From positions 1 through 64,000 of the forward strand of contig NZ_JAQITD010000008.1 in NCBI RefSeq assembly GCF_028618555.1: a DNA stretch of 64,000 bases, read 5' to 3'. The DNA is from Bartonella sp. CM31XJBT (GTDB taxonomy: Bacteria > Pseudomonadota > Alphaproteobacteria > Rhizobiales > Rhizobiaceae). This document shows positions 1-10,938 of this stretch, one piece after another (the stretch's first letter is position 1; every line of letters starts with the position of its first letter). The notes under the pieces are model-generated. The model was not told the DNA's origin. It did no database searches and saw nothing but the letters and a program-made list of their open reading frames with translations. The position numbers and the translations under genes are program-made.

Positions 1-14
1 GATATGGTTTTTTA

Positions 15-952
15 TTATGGCTGATCCATGAGCTCTAAGATATAAATTGAGAGGGAATGGGCGGCATTAAAAGTTAAACGCGCATGGCGAGGCTTGAGAT
101 TGATTAGTTCAAAATCCTTAATGAGCGGCCATGCGCTGCACTTTTCTTGTTTCTTAAATTCATAGTACCACTAACGATTCTGGATAGACCGGTTGCGATC
201 ATTCTTAAGTCATTTTTATCTAGATCTTGATTTTTTAAGTTTTTTTTCTTTATATCGTCAGTATGAATCTTAGCCTTCTTAGCAACTTCTTTCCATAAAG
301 CGTACAGCTTATTATGGGCATTTTCTGCATATGGGATAGAATGGTGGTCGAGATAAGCTTTGCAAGAGGCTTCCAACAGATTTGCTGCAAATAAAACTGC
401 CTCCCTTGGATCTTTTTCTATATTTTCTAATGCTCTATTTATTTCGATTTCTACTGCTGAAAGTTCTTTCTCTGCAATAAGTTTTTTTAGCTCTTCCATC
501 GAGAGGAGACCAGCTTTTTGCAATTCTTGTGTGAAGGTCACCTCATTCTTGATAATATATCCTCCACGCTGATATTCCAATCCATCTTTCTTTAACGTTT
601 CTAAAATTTTACGTTGATCTTCTTTAAGCTGTTGTAGCATTTGGTCTTCTGGTATGTCTTGAAATATGAATCCGACTAACTTATGAAACTCGCTGTCCAA
701 AAAATCACCAAGCAGGGGACCAAGGACTTCAAGCGGTTCATTGCATTTTACATTGATTGTATCTAGTCGTTTCTTAATCGTGACTTCTTTATCATCACTT
801 AGGTACTCATGAGGAGCAGATGGTGTATAAAAGAATAAGGCATCCAAATTCTCTGGCCAATAGTACTTTGGTAATATTTGAGAGAGTGCCCTAATTGTTG
901 CAGGAGGGATTTTGTTTTTCTGAGATATTGTTTGCGGAGACGATAATTGCAT
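15..952 (-). pseudogene. Abortive-infection C-terminal (Abi_C) domain protein, frameshifted near its 3' end
   Basis: The N-terminal 200 residues are not recognised. The C-terminal third, with LFAANLLEASCKAYLD and later RNKKSAAHGR, matches the Abi_C domain found in phage abortive-infection proteins. The open frame stops at 104 straight after HGRSLRILN. In another frame the same strand continues with LKPRHARLTFNAAHSLS and ends at 15, which is the expected end of the Abi_C domain. One missing base near 125-130 (tta-agg-att for tta-aag-gat) explains the break. I chose the ATG at 952 (MQLSSPQ); the longer frame to 1084 adds a low-complexity extension. It could be a true pseudogene or a sequencing error; the family call is fairly sure and the function is inferred. 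Confidence 0.6.
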
Positions 953-2362
953 TTTGTATCTTTGTAATATCAAAAAGTGGTATGTTGAGTGGTTTTTAGA
1001 GTATGATTTTATTGCCTGACCTTGCTTAGAAAGTCGCGCAACAATTTTGTGGCTTATATAAGATTTGTGAAAGAGAAATGCCATATTGTGTTTTAATTTT
1101 TTCTCCTTTCATTGTTATAACAGTGAAGCAGTGAAGGGGGTGAATAATGCGTGATAATTGGAAAAATATAGAATGAGAACAGAAGTATAATTTTGTATTA
1201 TCGTAACTGTAATAGCATTCTTTATTGGCAGATTGTTTATTGGAGAGAAGGAAGCAGGCAATGCGCATAATCCCTGAACGGAAGGTCTTGTGACAAGAAT
1301 TTCAATAATGGCATGTTACTAAATGTTGTGTGTGTTCTTTGCTTGTCAGAAAAAGTAGATGGGGCTCTTTATTTGCATAACCGGTATAGAGTAATGAGTA
1401 ATGCGGGAGGCTAGTTTAAAATCTCGTTTATTCCGTTAAAGCTTACGGTTTTCTATAAAAAGACTGTTTTCATTATATCCGCTGTGAAGCTCGCATACTT
1501 GGTAGATGGAAATATACGCGTTTATCGTGTCTGTAAGGGAGCTTGAAGCAATGAAGTTATGTGTAAAAGAGTTCTGAAAAGCTTCTTTTGTCCGTAAATT
1601 TTATAAGGAAAATCTAAAGGCAGGAAAATGTTAGAGAAATCTAAGAGTACGCTGTGAAAATCAAGAAACAGTCTTTTTAGAGATGGTTTGCTGTCTGTCA
1701 TCGTGCATCATGATTTTCAATGTTTTTAAAATTTCCCTCTCAATGAGAGAGGGCTTTTTTATTAAAGTGGGGGAGATTTCTTATAACAGTTAACAATGAA
1801 ATGGAGAGAAGATGCTGCTTTACCAGCTGTTTTTGTCTCTTCAGTTTCATTTGGACCTATTGCTGTTATGAAAGCATAGTGATTCAATGACTTTGAAAAG
1901 GGGCGAATAACATTATCAAGTTTGCAATACAGTGCGATTTTCCACATCGCGGTGCGTTATAGAAGATGATTAGCATTTATAGGGGCGTGCTCGGGGGCGG
2001 GGTTCTATATTCTATGCTGGTGCGGTAGGGCGTCTGTTAGCGCATTTATGGAACTATTCCGCATTGAAACGCGTGCTTAATTTCGTGGATCTTTGCAAAG
2101 GTCTGATCAGAAAATCCCATATTTCAAGAGGTTTTTAGAGGGATTTAAAAGCACAGAGGTATCATAAAATTACAAACACCGTACGTTACTGGAGGTGATC
2201 AATTTTAGAGCTTAAGGAGCTTATCGGTTTAGTGTTCTTTCATAAAAATGATGAAGGCTGTGGTCAAGGTCTCAGTGTGTTGGTTTCTCGAAAAGTGGTA
2301 AATGCTGTATGATTTTATATGCCATTGCCAATGTTATGGATAGGGTGTTCAAATAAAGCATA
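953..2362. other. Long intergenic stretch, no protein gene seen
   Basis: About 1.4 kb with stop codons in all frames and no convincing ribosome site or conserved protein. The only clear signal is the terminator at 1735-1760, listed separately. It implies that a short plus-strand transcript ends there although no gene precedes it. Confidence 0.5.
1735..1760 (+). terminator. Rho-independent terminator without an obvious upstream gene
   Basis: A perfect 7-bp stem (ccctctc / gagaggg) with a 5-nt loop is followed by c and six T. No coding region precedes it on the plus strand, so it may end a small RNA starting somewhere in about 1500-1700. Confidence 0.7.
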
Positions 2363-3727
2363 TCATAAATCGGAATTCTTCTCTTTACGCGATAAGAGGA
2401 GGGCTAGGCAAAACAGTAAAAATGCAGCGATAGAGAATATGAAGAATACGATATATGTTTGGTTTAAGGACAAGTATTCTTCTGTCAGAGAATGGATCAA
2501 AAAGCCAGCGAATATACCCCCTAAGGCACCACCTATTTGCTGTAATATGCGTGTGATAACGGCTGTATCTTTGACGTATAAACTGTTGACATATTGGATG
2601 GGGGCGGAAAGGCAGACAATGGTGGCGATGCCAAGTCCTATGCCTCTTAGCAAGAATCCAAGTCCATCCATGCTTATATTATAGCCGAAGCATAATAACC
2701 CAAGGCTTGATATCACTAAACCAATTCCTATCATGAAAAAGGGAGATTTTTCTTTCCATTTCTGGTAAATAAATTTCCTTCCGATCCATGCTCCTACCCC
2801 TTGCAGAGCAAGGAGGGCACCGATGATGAGAAGGCTATTTTCATGGGCTTGTTCCATGGCAATGGCTAGTGGGAAATAAACGAGGAAGCTATAAAAAAGA
2901 AATGAAGCAACAAGCCCCATGATCATGAGTAATGTATAGCGCGCATTTTGAAATCCGCTAAAGACGATTAATTTGTTTTTTGCTTTCTGATTAGAAACAA
3001 TGAATAATATGAGAGATATCACCGCTATAAGTGCTAGGATATATAAGTGGTTTTTGTTATTGATGTTTCTGGCTTCTGTGAGGTAAAAAAACGAAAGAAG
3101 CGATGTGGAAAACGCTAAAAATGTAAATAAGTTAAATTTTGTTTTTGTTGTTTCGTTGTTCTTTAAATGTTTTGCTCCAAGGGTGAGTGCCAATAAAATA
3201 AGCGGAATATTAATAAAAAATAACAAACGCCAAGAGACATACTGAGCAAGTGAGGCGCCCACCAGCGGACCAAAGGCAGGAGCGAAAACTGTTGGTACGG
3301 CTATGGTGCCCATGGCTTGGCGCACTCGTGTCTGTCCAAATTGTAAGGCAATGATGGTTTGGCTAAGGGGTAGCAAAAGACCGGTCCCAAAACCTTGAAC
3401 GATACGGGCAGATATAATAGTTGGAAAACTATAGCTTAATCCTACCCCCAGTGATCCAAGCATAAAAATGAAGCTTGCAAGAAACCAAGTGCTTTTGATA
3501 CCTATTCTTCCTTGCACAAAAGCTGCCATCAGTAGTCCTGGCACGGTGGCTAGAAAATAGGATATTACAATCCATTGTATATTATTTTCTTCCACGGAAA
3601 AATAATGCGCAAGGTTAGGAAGGATGACATTAACAATGCTTCCGTCCAGCAGAGGAAGTATGCTGGAAATAATGACGGTATATATGACATACCGTTCTGT
3701 TTTTGTATAGGAATCTATCTTTTGCAT
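2363..3727 (-). CDS. MFS multidrug exporter, DHA2/EmrB-like
   Basis: A 454-residue integral membrane protein with about 13-14 hydrophobic segments along its whole length. The N-terminal half has SILPLLDGSIVNVILPNLA and later RIVQGFGTGLLLPLSQT, a pattern typical of the 14-helix DHA2 drug:H+ antiporter family (EmrB, QacA). The ATG at 3727 is preceded by a ggagc ribosome site. No membrane-fusion partner (EmrA) or TetR regulator lies beside it, so it appears to be a single-gene unit in the inner membrane. Substrate cannot be told from sequence. Confidence 0.85.
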   Translation of the reverse strand: MQKIDSYTKTERYVIYTVIISSILPLLDGSIVNVILPNLAHYFSVEENNIQWIVISYFLATVPGLLMAAFVQGRIGIKSTWFLASFIFMLGSLGVGLSYSFPTIISARIVQGFGTGLLLPLSQTIIALQFGQTRVRQAMGTIAVPTVFAPAFGPLVGASLAQYVSWRLLFFINIPLILLALTLGAKHLKNNETTKTKFNLFTFLAFSTSLLSFFYLTEARNINNKNHLYILALIAVISLILFIVSNQKAKNKLIVFSGFQNARYTLLMIMGLVASFLFYSFLVYFPLAIAMEQAHENSLLIIGALLALQGVGAWIGRKFIYQKWKEKSPFFMIGIGLVISSLGLLCFGYNISMDGLGFLLRGIGLGIATIVCLSAPIQYVNSLYVKDTAVITRILQQIGGALGGIFAGFLIHSLTEEYLSLNQTYIVFFIFSIAAFLLFCLALLLSRKEKNSDL

Positions 3728-4325
3728 GATCGTGCTCCCTACAGATGTTCTTTAAAACATTGGTTGCGCCCCATTCACAGACTTTTAAAAATTAACACGT
3801 GTTTGTGATGTCTGCGGTTTTGATATTGGAATGAATGTGATTGGAAGTGCTGATGGTCCCCAAATGCTTCTCTTGTGTACAAACCCCTCTTCCTCCAAAA
3901 TGAAGCCATCAGTTAAGCTGATTTTGATGAGTTTATCGAGGAGTCTGTTTTCTGTCAATTCACTTTGCATGAGAGCAAAAGCAGAACCTACACGAGACGT
4001 GCATGCCTGCTCCATTTGCATTTATTATTTAACATGGAAAATGTGAAAATCTTTATAAATCAAATTATTGACTTAAAAATCCAATGTTTGTTTATATATC
4101 ATTTTTTATGCTTAAATGATTGTTTGGGTGTCAAATGTATTCTCAATAGTTTATAATTTTCTTTTCTTAAATGTGCAGCCCTTTCTGGAAAATATTCGAC
4201 AATCTCTTGATTGTTTAATAAAGATTAAAATCGGTTATAAGGAAGGGCTTGTAAATTATAGAGTAGGAAAAAGGTGCATTTTATAAACAACAGGGGAGGG
4301 TTGTTTCCATAGCCCAAACATTTTT
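3728..4325. other. Intergenic stretch, no gene supported
   Basis: About 600 bases between the MFS gene and the restriction-gene stump. Short open frames are present on both strands but have no ribosome site or recognisable protein. A 16-base string near 4056-4075 (ttataaatcaaattattg) recurs at about 11401-11418, near an integrase remnant. Confidence 0.4.
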
Positions 4326-4760
4326 TCAAGTTGTTATGGTATCTTTTTGAAGTGCTTGATCGATAAAAGTTTCATAATTATCAGAAACAATATATTGGGT
4401 ATTTTCTCCCAAAGCTTTGAAATGTTCATGACCGCAATGGATTTTTGCTTTTTCCAGATCGCGCAACATGTCTTCGAAAATACTTCCTTTGCTTTCCACA
4501 ACAAAATACAGTTTTTCTTGCCCATCTTGCTCAAATAATACAGCCCAATCGGGAGTATATGATCCAAGAGGTGTATCAATTTTAAACCATTTAGGCAGTT
4601 GCGCATAAACTTTAATCTCATCGTTTTTTTCAAACGATTGTGCAAAACTAAACTCAATATCTGAATCATAAATAACATGATCATAAGGTGATCTATGGTT
4701 TTTTACATATTCTTTTATAAAAAAATTTGCTTTTATATTTATTAAAATGCATTTTCTATT
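4326..4760 (-). pseudogene. 3' remnant of a type III restriction enzyme Res subunit
   Basis: Reading the minus strand to a TGA at 4326 gives a coding stretch with RSPYDHVIYDSDIE, WFKIDTPLGSYTPDWAVL, EKLYFVVESKGS and LEKAKIHCGHEHFKALGE. This is the C-terminal endonuclease region of type III restriction (Res) proteins, where the PD and E-x-K residues form the nuclease core. No start codon and no helicase part are present, and upstream sequence dissolves into AT-rich DNA by about 4760. No Mod methylase gene is nearby. It is the stump of a lost restriction-modification system. The longer open frame on the same strand is only a shadow of this one. Confidence 0.75.
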
Positions 4761-5523
4761 TTATTTTTTCGTATAATTAGCCAATGAAGCTTTTGCTCTA
4801 ATGTCGCAATTTGTAAAAAAACTATTTGGTCATTCAATATGAAACTTTTTATGTCGGTTTCTTGTATTGAAAGCAATGGTACGATTTTTGATATCTGATA
4901 AAAATATTTACAAAAGAATTAATAACGCATGATTATAGAATTTTGTCCTTTGTTTGAAGCATGTAAAGTTAAACCATTGTTTATTCATAGATTTTATGTT
5001 CATTATTTATTTGATACATTTAATCTAGAATGTAAATTGTGTTCGTATCCTCAAACTAAAATACTGGTATTGAAGTGGTGAGAGTGTTGCTTTGTTGAGA
5101 ATAGATAATTTGGTAGGTTGGTATTCCCTTTGTATCAGAGAATTCAACTTATTCTCTCATATTGTGTGTGGATGAAATGTTAACCGCATAATGCTCCCTC
5201 TTACATGAGATGTAAGATTGATATGTTTTCCACATTGAGAAAAGTTGTTGATCGTAGAGAAATATTTTTTTGCGAAATTCGTTTGGCTTAAATGGAAAAA
5301 ATAGAGCAAGAGCCGCATATTTGTTATGCTGTAATGGCATATATATAATCGATGGAGTCAACACTTCATTTAAGAAGTTTTTTAAAGGAAAAACATAAAA
5401 AAATAGAATTATTGAAAAAAATCTTTTATTTTGAAGCTTGTTTCTCACGATTATAAAAGCTTCACGTGGATTTTAAAAATTCTTGTTGTGTTGAAAAGCA
5501 TGAAAAATCAAGAAAATTTTGCA
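4761..5523. other. AT-rich intergenic stretch, no gene supported
   Basis: About 760 bases without a supportable reading frame. It is probably decayed remains of the restriction locus, but I could not recognise any further protein fragments. Confidence 0.4.
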
Positions 5524-5552
5524 AAAAAGCTGCACTATGCGTGCAGCTTTTT
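5524..5552. terminator. Bidirectional-looking terminator
   Basis: An 11-bp perfect stem (aaaaagctgca / tgcagcttttt) with a 7-nt loop lies 27 bases beyond the stop of the minus-strand gene at 5579-6667. Its A and T flanks would terminate in either direction. Confidence 0.8.
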
Positions 5553-5578
5553 ATGTATTTGCTTTAAAGGTAGACGTT

Positions 5579-6667
5579 TTAAAGCATGAAAGTGTCCTTA
5601 CGGCTTCTATAACCATAATAGCCAAAAACACTGGAAATAATGGCGCCTATCAGACTGCCTAAAAATCCCCACCATCCCATATTAGAGGCTGTTTTTGTGG
5701 CTTTAGTTGCAGTGTTTTGGGCAGCCTTGATTGTATCTTCAAGATTATCCGAGAGTGTTTCTGCCCGTTCTTCAAGCGCTTTTATCGCCTTTTCAGTTTT
5801 TTCCTCTGCACTTTGATAGAGTTGAACGGCACGGTTTACTGCTGTTTGTGCATCAGCACGGGACATGCCATCGGTCATGAGGGCTTTGATGATATCACTT
5901 TGATCAAATTTTTCCGTGAGATCTTCTACGCGATCAGACAGGCGCTCACCAAGATTTTTTAAAGTGGTGCGATAGTGAGAAGGATCATTTTTGAAAGCTG
6001 TTATTGCAGAACCAATATCGTTGAGTGCAGCTTGATAGGTTTGTTTTAAACGATCAGGGTTGAGAGCAGGAATGTCGCTTTTATTAAGAAGGGTGCGCAA
6101 TTCACTCGAAAGTTGATCAAAATTGATGCCATTGTCACTGTTTTTTGCAAAAAACTTTTCAACACTTTCGCTGTTTAATTTTGCAAGTATAGGGGAAATA
6201 TTGGTTTTGAGGCTGTCTACGGTTTGTTGGATCGTGGAGCTGTTTTCTAGAGCCGTTTTAGCTCCTATCTTTGCTGTACTAGAAACCACATGGATGGCTT
6301 GGAGGGTCATCAGCAATGTTATGAGAGCCCAAGTGAGAAAGCCATGAAGCGTCCCTGAGGTTTCAGCAAAACGTCCAGCAACAAAGCCTCCTAAGGCTAG
6401 GCTAATCAGTGTAACGATAACAGAACCTACGCCAAAGGAGAGGAAAGAGCCTTCCAATGGGGTTGAAGAGGTGAAATCCATTTGGCTTAAGCCTAACGCT
6501 GCTACCAGAAAAGAGAGGCAGATTGAGGTGGCAAGGGCGCTCACCAGTCCCGCAAAGATTGCGGACCATGAAATGGGTGTGTGAAAGAATGGATACTTTT
6601 CTTCTAGAGATGTTTCTCCTAGAAAATTCGTATTAAATGGTGTGTCTTCAGGAATGCGAGTTTCCAT
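5579..6667 (-). CDS. Membrane protein with periplasmic coiled coil, unknown function
   Basis: A 362-residue protein. Three hydrophobic segments lie at about residues 33-58, 75-97 and 107-126, and a C-terminal one at about 330-350 is followed by YYGYRSRKD. Between them residues 130-325 are hydrophilic, helical and alanine/lysine/glutamate rich (for example KTEKAIKALEERAETLSDN), which looks like a coiled coil. Similar proteins are common in Rhizobiales and often carry vague labels such as PhnA-like. The ATG at 6667 follows a gga-containing site (aaggagataaaac). A bidirectional terminator follows the gene. Function unknown; a stress-envelope role is only a guess. Confidence 0.75.
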   Translation of the reverse strand: METRIPEDTPFNTNFLGETSLEEKYPFFHTPISWSAIFAGLVSALATSICLSFLVAALGLSQMDFTSSTPLEGSFLSFGVGSVIVTLISLALGGFVAGRFAETSGTLHGFLTWALITLLMTLQAIHVVSSTAKIGAKTALENSSTIQQTVDSLKTNISPILAKLNSESVEKFFAKNSDNGINFDQLSSELRTLLNKSDIPALNPDRLKQTYQAALNDIGSAITAFKNDPSHYRTTLKNLGERLSDRVEDLTEKFDQSDIIKALMTDGMSRADAQTAVNRAVQLYQSAEEKTEKAIKALEERAETLSDNLEDTIKAAQNTATKATKTASNMGWWGFLGSLIGAIISSVFGYYGYRSRKDTFML

Positions 6668-7145
6668 GTTTTATCTCCTTGAATATGCTGGAGATACAAT
6701 GTCTTTTTGCCAATTATGTTCCAAAAGGGATAAAGAGCCGCCAAAAAGGGATAGGAAAAATCTAAAGTTAAGATCGAGATCATCATGGCAAGGCATTTTC
6801 TTTTTAAACTCTTGTTTAAAGCGCGTTCATAGAGAGTTTTTGTTGATCATAAAAAAGGGCATGGAAACGACAAGGCACGCTATTAGGCTTTATACGTTCA
6901 TTATAATATGGATGCTTTTTTGTTTATATTCTTTCATAAATTAGAATTTTTGTCTCATGACAACGTCTTGGTCGATAAACATGTGATAAGCGTTACGAAT
7001 GGGAATATATTTATGTTTCATAAATAAAAGCACATTTTATATAGAGAGCCCTTTCTTTGTGTTTTCGCTATTGTATTCTTTTGACAAATGCTTTTCTTTT
7101 TGATTGTATCAAAAAGTTTAAAGAGAGACCTTGTTAGGATATAAA
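6668..7145. other. Intergenic region between divergent genes
   Basis: It should carry the promoters of the membrane protein (minus) and pyrF (plus). A ttgaca hexamer at about 7081-7086 could be the -35 of pyrF. No gene is supported here. Confidence 0.35.
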
Positions 7146-7991
7146 ATGTTTTGTTCAACTTTTTTTAAAAATCGTGAAATCTATGGACCACTTTGTATTG
7201 GTTTTGATCCGAGCCATAAAGTTTTGCAATCATGGAATTTAAGCTGTGATTATAAAGGTCTAAAAGATTTTTGCGATATCCTCTTAACAGCGGTTATGGG
7301 TAAAGTGGGGATGATAAAGCCTCAAGCAGCATTTTTTGAGCTATATGGAGTGGAAGGGCTTCAAATTCTCAAAGAACTTATTGAAAATGCGCAGGCACAA
7401 GGTTTGTTGGTTCTCGTTGATACGAAAAGAGGGGATATTGGCTCTACTGCTGAGGCTTATGGTAAAGCTTGGCTGGGTCCAAGTAGTGCGTTCAAAGCTG
7501 ATGCCATAACTGTCAATCCCTTTTTAGGATTTGATGCTCTTATTCCTCTGATAAAAGTTGCAGAAGAAACAGGAGCAGGGGTTTTTGTGGTTGTTCAGTC
7601 TTCTAATCCAGAGGGGAAACAAATACGAAATGCGCTTATTGGTGATCAAACGGTTTCTGCTCATTTGGCGCAGCGTATTTTTGAATATAATAGCCAATCT
7701 TCAAGTCAATATCATTATATTGGGCCTATTGGGGCAGTGATTGGAGCGACATTGGGATCTGAAGCAAAAGATACAATCGAGCAGTTAAAAAATAGTCTGT
7801 TTCTCGTTCCTGGCATTGGGGCTCAAGGGGGAACAATAACACAATTGACTCAGCAGTTTCCACAAAGACTTTGGCAGAATGTTATTCCCTCTGTATCACG
7901 CTCTATTACAGATGCTGGACGAAATAGTGTTGATTTAAAAAATGTTATCAATCATTTTGTAGAACAAGCGCAAAGCACACTGATATCTTGA
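7146..7991 (+). CDS. pyrF: Orotidine 5'-phosphate decarboxylase (subfamily 2)
   Basis: Decarboxylates OMP to UMP, the last step of de novo pyrimidine synthesis, in the cytosol. The roughly 280-residue length and CIGFDPS near the N-terminus fit the type 2 PyrF family. The catalytic motif DTKRGDIGSTAEAYG lies at about residues 96-110, with NPFLGFD and the phosphate-binding LVPGIGAQGG further on. I chose the ATG at 7146 (MFCSTFF); a TTG start at 7131 would add five residues. It stands alone, with hisS 350 bases downstream. Confidence 0.9.
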   Translation: MFCSTFFKNREIYGPLCIGFDPSHKVLQSWNLSCDYKGLKDFCDILLTAVMGKVGMIKPQAAFFELYGVEGLQILKELIENAQAQGLLVLVDTKRGDIGSTAEAYGKAWLGPSSAFKADAITVNPFLGFDALIPLIKVAEETGAGVFVVVQSSNPEGKQIRNALIGDQTVSAHLAQRIFEYNSQSSSQYHYIGPIGAVIGATLGSEAKDTIEQLKNSLFLVPGIGAQGGTITQLTQQFPQRLWQNVIPSVSRSITDAGRNSVDLKNVINHFVEQAQSTLIS

Positions 7992-8340
7992 GGATTTTTG
8001 CATCTGTAATCAATCTGAAAAGTTCTGAGAAAGAAGGCTTTTTAGGAGGGGGCTTCCAGTTTATCCAGAATCAGCAGTTGCTTTGTGATTTCTTTCAAAA
8101 AGCATGGATGTCTTTTCATTGAATGTTAAGCGGGCATTTCATGTTGAGCAAGAGGCTATGCTCTTATTGAAAGTGCAAATATTTTCAGCAGATTGCCTTA
8201 AGGATAAAGGTTTACATCTTTTAAAAGCAAAAGCTTATGCATATTGTTACCAGTTTCCAGTTGATAAAGTTATTGCAGCGTTTGTTTCTATAAGATAGAC
8301 AAACATTATCTGTGAATACATATTGTTGTTAGAGAAAAAC
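7992..8340. other. Intergenic stretch between pyrF and hisS
   Basis: A 64-codon open frame at 8104-8298 has no ribosome site and no recognisable similarity. I see nothing else firm. Confidence 0.35.
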
Positions 8341-9828
8341 ATGTCATCAAAACAAGAAAAAACCAAAGCCCGTTTACCCCGTGGTTTTGTTGATCGTACA
8401 AGTGCACAGTTGTATGCCGCTGAAACTATGATTGCGCAAATTCGTGAAGTTTATGAACTTTACGGCTTCGAAGCATTGGAAACACCGATTTTTGAATATA
8501 CGGATGTGTTGGGCAAGTTTTTACCGGATGAAGATCGTCCCAATGCGGGCGTTTTTTCCCTACAAGATGATGATGAGCAATGGATGTCTTTGCGCTATGA
8601 TCTAACGGCGCCTCTTGCTCGTTATTTTGCTGAGAATTTTGAAACGTTACCAAAGCCTTATCGCAGTTATCGTCTTGGCTTTGTTTTTCGCAATGAAAAA
8701 CCAGGTCCAGGGCGGTTTCGGCAATTTATGCAGTTTGATGCGGATATTGTTGGAACACCAACCGTTGCAGCTGATGCCGAAATTTGTATGATGGCAGCGG
8801 ATAGTTTGGAAAAATTAGGCATTCACCAGCATGATTATGCCATTCGCTTGAATAACCGAAAAATTCTGGAAAGTGTTTTAGAGTTGATTGGTTTGGGGGA
8901 AAGGGAGCAGATTGAAAGACGCTTAACTGTTCTTCGGGCAATGGATAAACTGGATAAATTTGGTCCTGAAGGCGTGCGTTTGCTCTTGAGCAAGGGGCGT
9001 TTGGATGAAAGTGGTGACTTTACAAAAGGGGCAGAGCTTAAGGATAAAGAGATTGAGTGTATTCTTTCCTTACTGACTGTAAACGCGAAAACGGCAGAAG
9101 AAACGCTTGAGGCTCTCAGACAAGTCGTTGGTCAGAGTGCTCAGGGGCTTGAAGGCGTTCGCGAGCTTGAAGAAATGCAAGCAATTTTTGTCGCTAATGG
9201 TTATCACAATCGCATTAAAATTGACCCTTCGGTGGTTCGTGGATTAGAGTATTATACGGGACCTGTTTTTGAGGCGGCATTGCTTTTTGATGTTCTCAAT
9301 GATGATGGGCAAAAAGTTGTTTTTGGTTCTGTTGGTGGTGGCGGGCGCTATGACGGATTGGTGGCACGCTTTCGTGGTGAAAATATTCCGGCAACAGGTT
9401 TTTCAATCGGGGTTTCGCGTTTGATTGCTGCTTTGCAAAATCTTGGAAAGTTGCCTATGAAGGAGACAACAGGACCCGTTGTGGTGTTGATGATGGATAA
9501 AGAACCAGAGGCAGTTGCGCGCTATCAAAAAATGGTGATGCAGTTGCGTGATGCGGGAATTCGTGCTGAGCTCTATTTGGGGGCATCGGGGATAAAAGCG
9601 CAGATGAAATATGCAGATCGACGTCAAGCGCCTTGTGTGGTGATCCAAGGTTCACAAGAACGTGAGAGTGGAAAAATACAGATTAAAGATTTGATTGAAG
9701 GGGCGCGTTTATCTCATGAGATCAAAGATAATCAAACATGGCGTGAAAGTCGACCAGCACAAGTGACGGTTGATGAAGAGAATTTGGTTCAAACAGTACA
9801 AGATATTTTAGCAGTCCAAAAACGATAA
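8341..9828 (+). CDS. hisS: Histidyl-tRNA synthetase
   Basis: Charges tRNA-His with histidine (class II aminoacyl-tRNA synthetase, cytosol). Class II motif 1 lies in [16 protein letters not shown] and motif 2 in [23 protein letters not shown] (split here by reading). The histidine-specific [10 protein letters not shown] and the motif 3 [10 protein letters not shown], with the downstream arginine, are all present. The C-terminal anticodon-binding domain starts near residue 375. Length, about 495 residues, fits the alphaproteobacterial long form. The ATG at 8341 (MSSKQEK) was chosen over an in-frame TTG at 8323. Confidence 0.93.
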   Translation: MSSKQEKTKARLPRGFVDRTSAQLYAAETMIAQIREVYELYGFEALETPIFEYTDVLGKFLPDEDRPNAGVFSLQDDDEQWMSLRYDLTAPLARYFAENFETLPKPYRSYRLGFVFRNEKPGPGRFRQFMQFDADIVGTPTVAADAEICMMAADSLEKLGIHQHDYAIRLNNRKILESVLELIGLGEREQIERRLTVLRAMDKLDKFGPEGVRLLLSKGRLDESGDFTKGAELKDKEIECILSLLTVNAKTAEETLEALRQVVGQSAQGLEGVRELEEMQAIFVANGYHNRIKIDPSVVRGLEYYTGPVFEAALLFDVLNDDGQKVVFGSVGGGGRYDGLVARFRGENIPATGFSIGVSRLIAALQNLGKLPMKETTGPVVVLMMDKEPEAVARYQKMVMQLRDAGIRAELYLGASGIKAQMKYADRRQAPCVVIQGSQERESGKIQIKDLIEGARLSHEIKDNQTWRESRPAQVTVDEENLVQTVQDILAVQKR

Positions 9829-10386
9829 TGATAAAAGGTTTATAGAAGCGATAGCTTGAAGTATTCTGGAAATTTGAGATTCAATTTTTAAAATCTGTAC
9901 TTTTCTTGTTTAGGCGGACTTACGTATGCGTTTAAAATCGCGTTTTTTGAGCTGGTATGGCATAAAAGAGAATTTTTTTAAGAGGTAAATAAGCTCCATT
10001 TACTAAAAACGTGTCCTTCTGAGGATGCGATGATAACATCTTGGTGAACAAAAAAATTGAGGAACTCAAGAGGTTTAGGGAATACTTTCCCAAAAGTTTA
10101 TAAAAATATTGACAGTTCATATTGGCTTCATCTTTGAATTCTCATCTATGAGCATCAAATTCTTTGATGTTCTCTTCTTGGACATTACAAAATCTAGCAT
10201 TATTGCAAAAGAAGGGAGAACGAGAGCGTTTTATCCTAAAAGACTTTTTAAGCTTCAAAAAACAATGGAATGACTTAAATCGAACAATTTTTTACAGGAG
10301 CATGTTTGGATGAATTGTAAGCTGCCATAATGGTAACTGACTGATAATGTGCATTATTTCAATAAAATCAATTCTTTAATGGAGAA
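9829..10386. other. Intergenic stretch, no gene supported
   Basis: Roughly 560 bases with only short minus-strand frames that lack ribosome sites. It should hold the promoter of the gene at 10387. Confidence 0.4.
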
Positions 10387-10938
10387 ATGAAAATGGCCCA
10401 ATATGATTTTACCGTGCTCTATGAACGAAATCCCTTTATTCTTGAAAGACCTGAGAATATTGGAAAATCATTTAAACTCCCTCCTTCAAACTTCGGATTT
10501 GAAAATCTTCCGCAAATTACCTTTTCAGGAGCGTCCGATAGCCGGCGTATGATTTTTGGGCTATCATTTAGTGGTATGAAAGCATTTTTGGTGATGTTGT
10601 GGCAAGTAGGGAAAATGTCAGATGAAGATGATGTGGATTTATGGTTTGATCAGATAACATTGGATCATGATATTCTTGAGGAATTTTTGACTTGCGATCT
10701 TTCAATTCAAGAACCAGAATATCTTGATTTTGAAAGTTTTAAAGAAGGTATCAAAGAATTAGAAACAAATAAAATTGTAGCGAAGGGGACAAAAAAAGAT
10801 TGTTATTTCATTAATCCAGATATTTTTGGTCTTCCTGAATGTGATGAAGATTTTGAGTTCGATGAAGAGGAAGAGATAGAAGAGGAAGAAATGAAAACAC
10901 ATTTTATGGTAGAATATCCCAATAAACGCCTTCTTTAA
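10387..10938 (+). CDS. Acidic hypothetical protein
   Basis: A 183-residue soluble protein without signal peptide or membrane segment. Residues 1-60 (YDFTVLYERNPFILERP, FENLPQITFSG) look like a folded start, the middle is mixed, and residues 150-172 are a strongly acidic run of D and E. The start is supported by ggag five bases before the ATG at 10387; ATG 10393 is an alternative. I do not recognise a family. The acidic tail could mimic nucleic acid or bind a basic partner, but that is speculation. Confidence 0.6.
   Translation: MKMAQYDFTVLYERNPFILERPENIGKSFKLPPSNFGFENLPQITFSGASDSRRMIFGLSFSGMKAFLVMLWQVGKMSDEDDVDLWFDQITLDHDILEEFLTCDLSIQEPEYLDFESFKEGIKELETNKIVAKGTKKDCYFINPDIFGLPECDEDFEFDEEEEIEEEEMKTHFMVEYPNKRLL

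Noticed and set aside
4334-4684. 116-codon minus-strand open frame as a gene
   Set aside because: It is a shifted-frame shadow of the type III restriction remnant, whose own frame gives a recognisable protein.
8104-8298. 64-codon open frame before hisS
   Set aside because: No ribosome site, no recognisable protein and composition like the flanks.
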